Positions 57,264-64,000 of a stretch of DNA of 64,000 nucleotides are shown here, piece after piece. The notes under the pieces are model-generated. The model did not search any database. It had not been told where the DNA came from and was given only the letters and a program-made list of their open reading frames with translations. Source of the stretch: UBA8919 sp041658185 (GTDB lineage Bacteria; Elusimicrobiota; UBA8919); the NCBI GenBank assembly GCA_041658185.1, contig JBBAAR010000006.1, positions 1-64,000 on the forward strand, written 5' to 3'. The translations under genes and the position numbers were made by a program. Numbering within the stretch: the first letter of the stretch is position 1; every line of letters begins with the position of its first letter.

Positions 57264-59477
57264 ATGAAACAGTGGAAAATTAAACAATCCGATATCACGT
57301 TAATAGACGAACTTTCGGCAAAAACCGGTTATTCCAAAATAGTTATTTCTATTCTTTTACAGAAAGGGATAAGCACGCCAAAGCTTATAGAAAAATTTAT
57401 TCATCCGCGGATATCAGATTTACATAATCCGTTTTTATTTGCGGATATGGAAAAAGCAGTTAACAGAATCCGTCTCGCTATAGACAAAAAAGAAAAAATT
57501 CTTATCTACGGCGACCGCGATGTTGACGGCATCACTTCAACCAACATCGCTTATTTGTATCTTAAAGACCTCGGTGCGGATGTAATGTGGTATATACCGT
57601 CGGACGAGGGATACGGTTTGCATAACGAGTTAATTGAAAAATATAAAAAGGAAGGCGTCGGTCTAATAATAACTGTTGACTGCGGGATAACCGCCGTTGA
57701 AGAAGTTAATTTTGCAACCTCGCAGGGCATTGATGTAATAATTACCGACCATCACGAGGCACCTTCTAAACTCCCGAAAGCATTTGCAATAATTGACCCC
57801 AAATGCCCGAATGAATTATACCCTTTTAAGGAACTTGCAGGCGTAGGTGTCGCATTCAAACTTTTCCAGGCGGTAGCATTTTCATACTCGGATTATTTTG
57901 CAAAAGATATCGTCGTTCTGGATATTGAGACGACGGGTCTTTCGCCGTTGATGGATGAAATTGTTGAAATCGGCGCCGTAAAAATTCGTAATTTTATTGA
58001 AATTGAAAAATTTACTGCACTTGTCAAACCTAAATGTTCTATTCCTAAAAATGTCAGTGCCATCCACGGTATAACAGATGACGACTGTAAATTTTCCCCG
58101 GATATTTCCGAGGTTATGAAAAAGTTTTTGAATTTTATCGGCGAATCAATTCTTGTCGCCCACAATTCAAATTTTGATATGGCATTTCTATACCGTGCTG
58201 CAAAAAAAATAAAAAAGGAAATTCCCAATGTTGTCATAGACACGCTTGAATTATCGCGCAAATTATATCCTTTTAAGTCGCACGGTCTTGACGCCCTCGC
58301 AAAAGATATGGACATAGAGATATCACAATATCACCGTGCATTAAGCGATGCCGCAACCGCCTCAAAAGTTTTTGAACGGCTTGTAATATTTACGGAAAAA
58401 AAACAGCGGAAATTTATTGAGGAGTATCTTTATCTCGTGTCTTTGGGCACGGTCGCCGACATAGTCCCGCTGGTATCGGAAAACAGGATTTTTGTAAAAT
58501 ACGGCGTGCCGCTTTTGTATAATTCCAAAAAACCCGGTATATGTGCAATGATTGATAACCTCCTGATTGAAAAAAAATCGTTCACCGCTAAAAAGGTATC
58601 GTGGTCAATAGTTCCGCTTTTGAACTCCGCCGGCCGCTACGGAAAAGCTGCACTATCGGCGGAATTGCTTATTACCGACGATAAAGCCCGCGCCGCTCTT
58701 CTGCTTGATGAAATCCTTGAAATTAACGGGGAAAGAAAGGGCTTACAAAAAATCAACATAAAAAGTTTTATTGATGAAACCGTTAAACAAAACGATATTG
58801 AAAACGATAAAATTTTTATTACGGTAGTTGATAACTTAAAACACGGCGTTACCGGAATTGCCGCTAACCAGATAATAAGAGAGTTTGGAAAGCCGGTAAT
58901 ACTTCTAATTTTGGAAAATGATGAGGCAATGGGTGCGGCAAGAAGCATCAAGGGGTTTGATATAGTATCTGCAATTGAAAAATGCAAAGATATCGTCGTA
59001 AAATACGGCGGGCACAAGGCGGCAGCGGGTTTAACCGTCGCCAAAAAAGATCTGGAAGAATTTATAAAGCGTATAAAATTTGTGGCAAATAGTTTAATAA
59101 CTGATGAAATGCTTGTGCCGCATCTTTCAATTGATACAACAATTTCCGTTTCGGATATTTCCGTTGACCTTATAAAAGAACTTGAACTTTTGGAACCTTA
59201 TGGTTTTGGCAACGAGCATCCGATTTTTATTGCCAATGATATAGTATTAGGTGATTTTTCAAGTGTCGGAATTGACGGGGCACATTTGCGTGCTCGTTTT
59301 AAGAATGATAAAATGGGTGTCGGCGGTATCGGCTGGCAGTTGGGTCGTCGCGCCGCAGATTTCAGAAAAGGCCAAAAGGTTGATGTTGTATTCCATCTTG
59401 AAATAAATGTGTGGCAGTCAAGAGAATCGGCGCAAATTATGATTTTGGATATAAAATCATCCGACGTGCTGTCGTAA
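57264..59477 (+). CDS. recJ: RecJ-type exonuclease with inserted DnaQ-like domain
   Basis: 737 residues. DHH phosphoesterase core: GDRDVDGITSTNIAYLYL (about 83), TVDCGIT, TDHHEAPS (DHH motif, 162-164), then after residue 212 an inserted DEDDh 3'-5' exonuclease: Exo I DIETTGLSPLMDEIVEIGAV (220-239), Exo II HNSNFDMAF (300-308), Exo III HRALSDAATA (357-366). The RecJ frame then resumes (LVSLGTVADIVPLVSENR; DHHA1 motif YGGHKAAAGL) with an OB-like C-terminus. Combines 5'-3' single-strand exonuclease with a likely 3'-5' activity. Bacterial RecJ is usually 550-600 residues. Confidence 0.9.
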   Translation: MKQWKIKQSDITLIDELSAKTGYSKIVISILLQKGISTPKLIEKFIHPRISDLHNPFLFADMEKAVNRIRLAIDKKEKILIYGDRDVDGITSTNIAYLYLKDLGADVMWYIPSDEGYGLHNELIEKYKKEGVGLIITVDCGITAVEEVNFATSQGIDVIITDHHEAPSKLPKAFAIIDPKCPNELYPFKELAGVGVAFKLFQAVAFSYSDYFAKDIVVLDIETTGLSPLMDEIVEIGAVKIRNFIEIEKFTALVKPKCSIPKNVSAIHGITDDDCKFSPDISEVMKKFLNFIGESILVAHNSNFDMAFLYRAAKKIKKEIPNVVIDTLELSRKLYPFKSHGLDALAKDMDIEISQYHRALSDAATASKVFERLVIFTEKKQRKFIEEYLYLVSLGTVADIVPLVSENRIFVKYGVPLLYNSKKPGICAMIDNLLIEKKSFTAKKVSWSIVPLLNSAGRYGKAALSAELLITDDKARAALLLDEILEINGERKGLQKINIKSFIDETVKQNDIENDKIFITVVDNLKHGVTGIAANQIIREFGKPVILLILENDEAMGAARSIKGFDIVSAIEKCKDIVVKYGGHKAAAGLTVAKKDLEEFIKRIKFVANSLITDEMLVPHLSIDTTISVSDISVDLIKELELLEPYGFGNEHPIFIANDIVLGDFSSVGIDGAHLRARFKNDKMGVGGIGWQLGRRAADFRKGQKVDVVFHLEINVWQSRESAQIMILDIKSSDVLS

Positions 59478-59495
59478 ATTTTTCCGAACCTATTC

Positions 59496-59531
59496 AACTA
59501 CTTTCGCAACTACGAAACTACGAAAGTAGTT
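59496..59531. repeat. Hairpin AACTACTTTCG / CGAAAGTAGTT
   Basis: Perfect 11-base arms with a 14-base loop (CAACTACGAAACTA) that repeats the arm's 8-base word. It lies between recJ and the pyrimidine phosphorylase and belongs to the short-tandem-repeat hairpin class. Confidence 0.75.
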
Positions 59532-59585
59532 TGTGTTTTACCGTCGGAGTATATATTTTTCAATATTGTAAAAAGGGGGGATTTT

Positions 59586-60914
59586 ATGAGAATGTACGAT
59601 TTGATTTACAAAAAGAGGAACGGGGCGGAATTGTCAAAAGAGGAAATCAATTTTATTATCAGCGGTTTTACAAAAGGTGAGATTCCGGATTACCAGATGG
59701 CGGCATTTTTGATGACCGTTTATTTCCGCTCAATGACGGCGCGGGCATCAACCGATTTAACAATGGCTATGGTTAACTCCGGCGAGCGTGTGGATTTATC
59801 CCAAATAAAAGGTTTCAAAGTTGACAAACACTCAACCGGCGGCGTCGGCGATACAACCTCGCTTGTGCTTGGTCCGATTGTTGCGGCCTGCGGCGGTAAA
59901 GTTGCAAAAATGACCGGGCGCGGACTGGGACATACCGGCGGAACAATTGATAAACTTGAATCAATTCCTGGCTTTACCTGTTCATTGTCAAAAGAAAAAT
60001 TTGTTGAAAATGTAAATACTATCGGGCTTGCGCTAATGGGGCAGACCGCAAAACTTGCTCCTGCCGATAAAGTTATTTATTCGTTAAGAGATGTTACTGC
60101 GACGGTGGATTCAATTCCTCTTATCGCCGGAAGCATTATGTCAAAAAAACTCGCTGCCGGAAGCGACGGGATAGTCCTTGACGTAAAAACCGGTTCAGGC
60201 GCATTTATGGAAAAATATGAGGATGCCTTAAAACTCGCGCAAGCGATGGTGAACATCGGAGAAGGTGCGGGTAAAAAAATGGTTGCCTTTATTACCAGTA
60301 TGGAAGAGCCGCTGGGATTTGCTATCGGAAATTCAATTGAAGTTAAGGAAGCGATTGATACTTTAAGCGGCGCGGGCCCTGCGGATTTAACCGATTTGTG
60401 CGTTGAACTCGGAAGCAATATGCTTCTGATTTCGGGGCTTGTTAAGACGGTTGATGAGGGTAAAGAAAGATTGAGAGAAGTAATTGCGACTAAAAAAGGC
60501 ATTGAAAAACTGAAACAGATGGCGAAGGCGCAGGGCGGAAATCCCGAAGCGATTGATAACCCGTCATTGCTTCCGCAGTGTAAAAAATTAGTTGAAATTA
60601 AATCGGAGAAGTCAGGATATGTGGAAAAAATAAATGCCCTTGAAGTAGGGATTTCATCTTTGATTTTGGGCGCCGGCAGAACCAAGAAAGAAGATATTGT
60701 TGACCTGTCGGTCGGGATTTACTTAAAGAAAAAAGTCGGCGACAAAGTTGAAAAAGGCGAGTCGCTTGCTATTTTCCATACCGATGGCGATGAAAAAAAA
60801 TTCAATGAAGCAAAGAATAAATTCCTGAACGCCTACACCATTGGAGTTAAAAAAGTCAACCCGCCGAAATTCTTCTATGCGAGAGTAACAAAAGATAAAG
60901 TAGAAGAGTTTTAA
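59586..60914 (+). CDS. pdp: Pyrimidine-nucleoside phosphorylase
   Basis: 442 residues, NP-II family: YDLIYKKRNGAELSKEEINF, signature DKHSTGGVGDTTSLVL, MTGRGLGHTGGTIDKLESIP, KSGSGAF-type VKTGSGAFMEKYEDA, and a C-terminal barrel-hammerhead-like end. Phosphorolyses uridine, thymidine and deoxyuridine to the 1-phosphate sugars. It starts at ATG 59586 behind a poly-G ribosome site and ends the nucleoside-degradation gene set. Confidence 0.93.
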   Translation: MRMYDLIYKKRNGAELSKEEINFIISGFTKGEIPDYQMAAFLMTVYFRSMTARASTDLTMAMVNSGERVDLSQIKGFKVDKHSTGGVGDTTSLVLGPIVAACGGKVAKMTGRGLGHTGGTIDKLESIPGFTCSLSKEKFVENVNTIGLALMGQTAKLAPADKVIYSLRDVTATVDSIPLIAGSIMSKKLAAGSDGIVLDVKTGSGAFMEKYEDALKLAQAMVNIGEGAGKKMVAFITSMEEPLGFAIGNSIEVKEAIDTLSGAGPADLTDLCVELGSNMLLISGLVKTVDEGKERLREVIATKKGIEKLKQMAKAQGGNPEAIDNPSLLPQCKKLVEIKSEKSGYVEKINALEVGISSLILGAGRTKKEDIVDLSVGIYLKKKVGDKVEKGESLAIFHTDGDEKKFNEAKNKFLNAYTIGVKKVNPPKFFYARVTKDKVEEF

Positions 60915-60924
60915 GTTATATGTC

Positions 60925-61000
60925 ATTCTGAGGCGAAGCCGAAGAATCTCGTATCCGTCATTGTGAGTCCCGATGAACATCGTGACGAAGCAATCTGAAA
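60925..61000. repeat. Dispersed ATTGCTTCG / CGCAATGAC-type repeat
   Basis: GTCATTCTGAGGCGAAGCCG then GTCATTGTGAGTCCCGATGA and GACGAAGCAATCTG. Reverse-complement relatives of the repeats at 587-690 and 10664-10722. Confidence 0.5.
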
Positions 61001-61053
61001 ATGTAGTTTCAGAGTCCATTCGGTCATGAGACATTAGGGTCAAAAGATTTATT

Positions 61054-62079
61054 TTGCGTCTTTCATCGGAGGGATTTATAGTAACTCAGTATAACTCCAA
61101 ACTTAATAGTGATAAAATTCCAATTTACCGTCAAGGAGTGGTGGTTACAGATTTTTTATCTATATTTGGTTCTAATTTACGCGAGACAAGACTTTCGGCT
61201 GCATTGGGATATGTTATTTCCAAGATTCCGATGCCATTTCTTAAGGCATTTAAAATTAGAGGCGAGTTAAAGCAAATTTCAATTGAATACGAGGAGTTCC
61301 GCAAAAGAGTTGATGTCCTCATTGAAACAGAGCGTGAGTATTTCATTATTGAAACTAAAGTTGCAGATGTTGATCCGGTAAAACAAATTTTGAATTATGC
61401 AAAAACATTAAAAAAAGAGAAACCCGTAAGAGGACTGGGAGTAGTTCCGTATAATCCTAAAGAAAGATATGTTCGGAGCATTCGGATTATTGGGTGGGAT
61501 GGTATTGATGCCATATTAAAGGAAATTCTCAAAGGTAAAGTTAGATATCAAGACAAGTTTTTAATACAGGAGGTAAGAAATCATATGCTAAAACATCATT
61601 TGATTGCGGAAAAAGATTTTAATGAGATTTATGCACGTGAAATCGGCAACATTGAGACACTACAACTTTTTTTAAAATGCGGAATCTATCAGTGCAGTTA
61701 TGAACAATCCGAGAATATTTACTCGGTTCGTTACTTTGCTCCTCATTTTTCTGGCTCTTTGGCTAAAATATATCCAGGTGTTAGGCAAGGCATAAGTTAT
61801 ATCGCTAAAATTGAGGATATCGTAAGAGCTAAGGATAAAAAGTCGTATGTTGATGAGATTTGCAAACATAGGGGTAGATCTTGGTACAAAAAAGAGAAAG
61901 ACCTGCTATTGTGCCCGTTTAAAATATGGGGTGAAGCCGACAGAAACATTGTTTTTCTTGAGCCACCTAAACTGGTGTTCAATCCGACAATAAAGAAGGA
62001 GAATCTTCAAAAAGGTTCTGGGTGGCTGAGCAAGAGGTTTTTTTCGTTTGATGATTTATTTAAAGCCATGAACAAATAG
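61054..62079 (+). CDS. PD-(D/E)XK nuclease-like protein
   Basis: 341 residues if TTG 61054 is the start. A GGAGGG site at 61068-61073 precedes no ATG/GTG/TTG at normal distance, so the true start is unclear. Residues about 85-110 contain RVDVLIETEREYFIIETKVA, a D...E-x-K nuclease core, in a region seen in type I restriction or NucS-like N-termini. The rest (about 150-341) is unassigned, with an aromatic, basic C-terminus. It has no methylase partner nearby and may be a solitary defence or repair nuclease. Confidence 0.5.
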   Translation: MRLSSEGFIVTQYNSKLNSDKIPIYRQGVVVTDFLSIFGSNLRETRLSAALGYVISKIPMPFLKAFKIRGELKQISIEYEEFRKRVDVLIETEREYFIIETKVADVDPVKQILNYAKTLKKEKPVRGLGVVPYNPKERYVRSIRIIGWDGIDAILKEILKGKVRYQDKFLIQEVRNHMLKHHLIAEKDFNEIYAREIGNIETLQLFLKCGIYQCSYEQSENIYSVRYFAPHFSGSLAKIYPGVRQGISYIAKIEDIVRAKDKKSYVDEICKHRGRSWYKKEKDLLLCPFKIWGEADRNIVFLEPPKLVFNPTIKKENLQKGSGWLSKRFFSFDDLFKAMNK

Positions 62080-62140
62080 TAAAAACAGTTCTGGTATTTC
62101 AAAGGAGAAAGAGTAGGGTATCTCGTATTTCAGTATTTTT

Positions 62141-62386
62141 ATGACAGATATTGTCAAGCAAAACATTATTGAGAAAAAGATATTTTTGATTAGAGGTCTG
62201 AATGTGATATTGGATAGAGACCTTGCTGAACTTTACGGCGTAAAAACAAAATCGCTTAATCTTGCAATAAAAAGAAATGCAGACAGATTCCTATATGATT
62301 TTATGTTTCAATTAACTAAAGAAGAATTTGAAAACTTGAGGTTTCAATTTGAAACCTCAAGATGGGGCGATAGGTGTTCCCTTTAA
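62141..62386 (+). CDS. ORF6N-domain protein, C-terminally truncated
   Basis: 81 residues: IFLIRGLNVILDRDLAELYG, VKTKSLNLAIKRNADRFLYD and FMFQLTKEEFENLRFQFETS. This is the KilA-N-related ORF6N domain of phage antirepressor-like proteins. Full-length members continue after the SRWGG motif into a longer C-terminal region; here the frame ends at WGDRCSL. It is probably a remnant or a short variant. Confidence 0.7.
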   Translation: MTDIVKQNIIEKKIFLIRGLNVILDRDLAELYGVKTKSLNLAIKRNADRFLYDFMFQLTKEEFENLRFQFETSRWGDRCSL

Positions 62387-62412
62387 TTAAAAACTAACAG
62401 GAGGATTGAAAC

Positions 62413-63123
62413 ATGAAACTGAAGCGGTTTGCTTTACTGATTTTGTTTTGTCTGGTTTTTGTCTCATTTGTCAATGCGAATGAGAAAGTTCAATGGACCG
62501 AAAATTTTCCGGAAGATGCCCGCGATTTCTCGTCAAAAGGCAGTAACACCTTTTTCATTTTGGAACCCGGATTTCAATCGGTATTGGAAGGCAAGGAAGA
62601 GGGAAAGGATGTTAAACTGATTATCACGGTTCTTGATGAGACGAAAAAAATCGGAGATATAGAAACCAGAGTAGTTGAAGAAAAAGAATCAAAGAACGGT
62701 GAATTGGTTGAGGTTTCCCGAAATTTTTTTGCAATCAGTAAAAAAACAAACAATGTTTACTATTTCGGAGAGGATGTGGATATTTATTCAAAAGGAAAAA
62801 TTGTTTCACACGACGGTGCATGGCTGTCAGGGACCAACGGAGCAAAATTCGGGTTGATTATGCCCGGCTCAATTCTTTTGGGTGCCAGATATTATCAGGA
62901 GGTAGCACCGGCTGTGGCGATGGACAGGGCAGAAATTATCAGTATGACAGAGACAATGGAAACCCCGGCGGGAGTTTTCAAAAATTGTTTAAAAACTGAA
63001 GAAGGCAGCGCATTAAATGAGAGGGAAATCGCCTATAAATTTTACACTCCGGGGATTGGACTGATAAAAGACGGCTCGGTCAAATTGGTAAAATACGGAT
63101 ATAGCCAAAAGGAAAGGAAATAA
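62413..63123 (+). CDS. Exported hypothetical protein
   Basis: 236 residues with a GGAGG site and a signal peptide (FALLILFCLVFVSFVNA). The body is beta-rich: ITVLDETKKIGDIETRVVEE, FFAISKKTNNVYYFGEDVDI and PGIGLIKDGSVKLVKYGY, resembling DUF3108-like periplasmic beta sandwiches seen in metagenomes. No catalytic residues evident. Likely periplasmic. Confidence 0.6.
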   Translation: MKLKRFALLILFCLVFVSFVNANEKVQWTENFPEDARDFSSKGSNTFFILEPGFQSVLEGKEEGKDVKLIITVLDETKKIGDIETRVVEEKESKNGELVEVSRNFFAISKKTNNVYYFGEDVDIYSKGKIVSHDGAWLSGTNGAKFGLIMPGSILLGARYYQEVAPAVAMDRAEIISMTETMETPAGVFKNCLKTEEGSALNEREIAYKFYTPGIGLIKDGSVKLVKYGYSQKERK

Positions 63124-63176
63124 AGTTTGCGGAAAAAAAACCGGCTAATTTCCGTCTTGTTTTTCGTTAGATTATC

Positions 63177-63521
63177 ATGCATGAGTTGGGGATTGCGAAG
63201 GATTTATTAGATATTGTATTATTAAAGGCGAAAGAGAATGGTCTCAAAAAAATCACAAAAATTTCCGTGAAGATAGGCGAGGCATCCGGAATTGAAGAGG
63301 ATTTTTTGAGACATTCTTTAGTTGACCATCTTTTATCGGGAACGATTGCTTCGGGCTGTCATCTTGAAATCTCAAAAGAAGAAGTTAAAGCAAAATGTAA
63401 AAAATGTTCCGCCGAATTTTTACCGAAAGAAATGATTTTTGACTGTCCCTCCTGCCAAAGCAAAGAAATTGAAATTCTCTCCGGGAAAGATGTTTATGTC
63501 GCCTTCATAGAAGGCGAATAG
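63177..63521 (+). CDS. hypA: Hydrogenase nickel incorporation protein HypA
   Basis: 114 residues: MHELGIAKDLLDIVLLKAKE (N-terminal MHE nickel site), IGEASGIEEDFLRHSL, and the zinc site CKKCSAEFLP...CPSCQSKE (two CxxC). Delivers nickel to [NiFe]-hydrogenase precursors. Its presence with hypF shows that the organism makes a [NiFe]-hydrogenase, a possible sink for reducing equivalents. Confidence 0.93.
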   Translation: MHELGIAKDLLDIVLLKAKENGLKKITKISVKIGEASGIEEDFLRHSLVDHLLSGTIASGCHLEISKEEVKAKCKKCSAEFLPKEMIFDCPSCQSKEIEILSGKDVYVAFIEGE

Positions 63522-63563
63522 TTGGGAATAAAAGAAATGCTTTCAGTTAAAATGAAAAATCTT

Positions 63564-63657
63564 GCCACAGATGAACACAGATAAACACAGAAAGAATTAA
63601 AAATTCAGAAGTTAAATCTGTGTAATCTGTGTTTTTAATCTGTGTAATTTGCGTTAA
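63564..63657. repeat. Hairpin repeat, CCACAGATGAACACAGAT family
   Basis: GCCACAGATGAACACAGATA then AACACAG on the left; AATCTGTGTAATCTGTGTTT and TTAATCTGTGTAATTTGCGT on the right. The arms are tandem and complementary. Confidence 0.75.
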
Positions 63658-63661
63658 AAAA

Positions 63662-64000
63662 ATGAAAAGATATAAAATTACAGTTGCCGGCCGTGTCCAG
63701 GGCGTCGGTTTCAGACCGACCGTTTATCGCTATGCATTATCGGAAAAACTTGTCGGTTTTGTTTCAAATACCGCAGAAGGTGTTTTTATAGAAGTTGAAG
63801 GTGCGGAAAAAAACATCAAAAATTTTTTAAGAAAGTTGAAGTTGCAACCACCCCAACAATCAAAAATTACGAAAATTGTAGTTAAAAAAATCCCTCTGAA
63901 GTTTGAAAAAAAATTTATCATAAAAAAAAGCACAGCCCGTCCCGACGGAAAAACTTCCTTGCACATATCGCCCGACATTTCAATCTGCGATGATTGCCTG
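63662..64000 (+). CDS. hypF: Carbamoyltransferase HypF, N-terminal part (runs off right edge)
   Basis: 113 codons open to the window end. N-terminal acylphosphatase domain (VAGRVQGVGFRPTVYRYAL) then the start of the zinc-finger region (LHISPDISICDDCL). HypF makes the cyanide ligand precursor for the [NiFe]-hydrogenase active site. It starts at ATG 63662 immediately after the repeat element. Confidence 0.93.
   Translation, partial: MKRYKITVAGRVQGVGFRPTVYRYALSEKLVGFVSNTAEGVFIEVEGAEKNIKNFLRKLKLQPPQQSKITKIVVKKIPLKFEKKFIIKKSTARPDGKTSLHISPDISICDDCL

Overview
The window looks like a chromosomal segment of an uncultured, AT-rich, strictly anaerobic, diderm (Gram-negative type) bacterium. Reasons: many Fe-S redox proteins (an NfnAB pair, an EFR1 ferredoxin, a PduS-type protein), hydrogenase maturation genes (hypA, hypF), lipoproteins, CsgG-like proteins and an outer-membrane beta-barrel candidate. 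The sequence does not let me name the phylum. Every intact gene I call is on the + strand; only a transposase remnant lies on the - strand. Several genes appear to be read from leaderless or nearly leaderless promoters, with the -10 hexamer 4 to 9 bases before the ATG.

Layout. (1) 1-6 kb: an edge-truncated DUF3883 gene, cysE, nfnA-nfnB-EFR1, acpS-nnrD. (2) 6-15 kb: an accessory zone with two AbiEii-type nucleotidyltransferase modules, a REP-associated tyrosine transposase (RAYT) between perfect 17-bp inverted repeats, a decapitated second RAYT, an integrase-core remnant, two segmental duplications around a tautomerase gene, and an AAA_14/DUF4143 ATPase. (3) 15-24 kb: mostly housekeeping genes: tRNA-Ser(GGA), an RlmI-like methyltransferase, a CsgG-like protein, tRNA-Ala(GGC), a secreted PLD-type nuclease, rsmD-argB-argD-folK and a GAF-GGDEF diguanylate cyclase that ends in a terminator. 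(4) 24.1-39.6 kb: a bacterial microcompartment (BMC) locus of the sugar-phosphate-utilising (SPU) type, interrupted at 28.0-30.2 kb by an accessory island with an MntA/HepT toxin-antitoxin pair. (5) 39.7-48.1 kb: pilT, then three paralogous proteins of unknown family, the third carrying an inserted DnaA-type AAA+ ATPase, then a three-GAF histidine kinase and a response regulator. (6) 48-61 kb: an aminotransferase, a transketolase-family enzyme, adenine deaminase, phosphopentomutase, a Pi transporter with a DUF47 partner, purine nucleoside phosphorylase, a RecJ with an inserted DnaQ-type exonuclease domain, and pyrimidine nucleoside phosphorylase. (7) 61-64 kb: a PD-(D/E)XK-like protein, an ORF6N fragment, a secreted protein, hypA and the start of hypF.

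How the genes fit together (inference from established enzyme families). Nucleosides are phosphorolysed by PNP and Pdp to (deoxy)ribose-1-phosphate, which DeoB converts to the 5-phosphate. The DeoC fusion cleaves deoxyribose-5-phosphate to glyceraldehyde-3-phosphate and acetaldehyde. Acetaldehyde goes through the BMC aldehyde dehydrogenase and PduL to acetyl-phosphate. RpiB and the transketolase-family enzyme can take ribose-5-phosphate, and TpiA takes glyceraldehyde-3-phosphate. PduS and a PduT-like shell trimer with a pore cysteine could pass electrons across the shell. Adenine deaminase handles a released base, and the Pi transporter can supply phosphate for phosphorolysis. With the secreted nuclease and RecJ-DnaQ, the region reads as a nucleic-acid scavenging supercluster. 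Acetate kinase, alcohol dehydrogenase and a nucleoside permease are not in this window.

A second genome-scale signal is a set of short tandem repeats, mostly of 7-base period and often arranged as hairpin arms. They occupy many intergenic gaps and have also expanded in frame inside nfnB and deoB.
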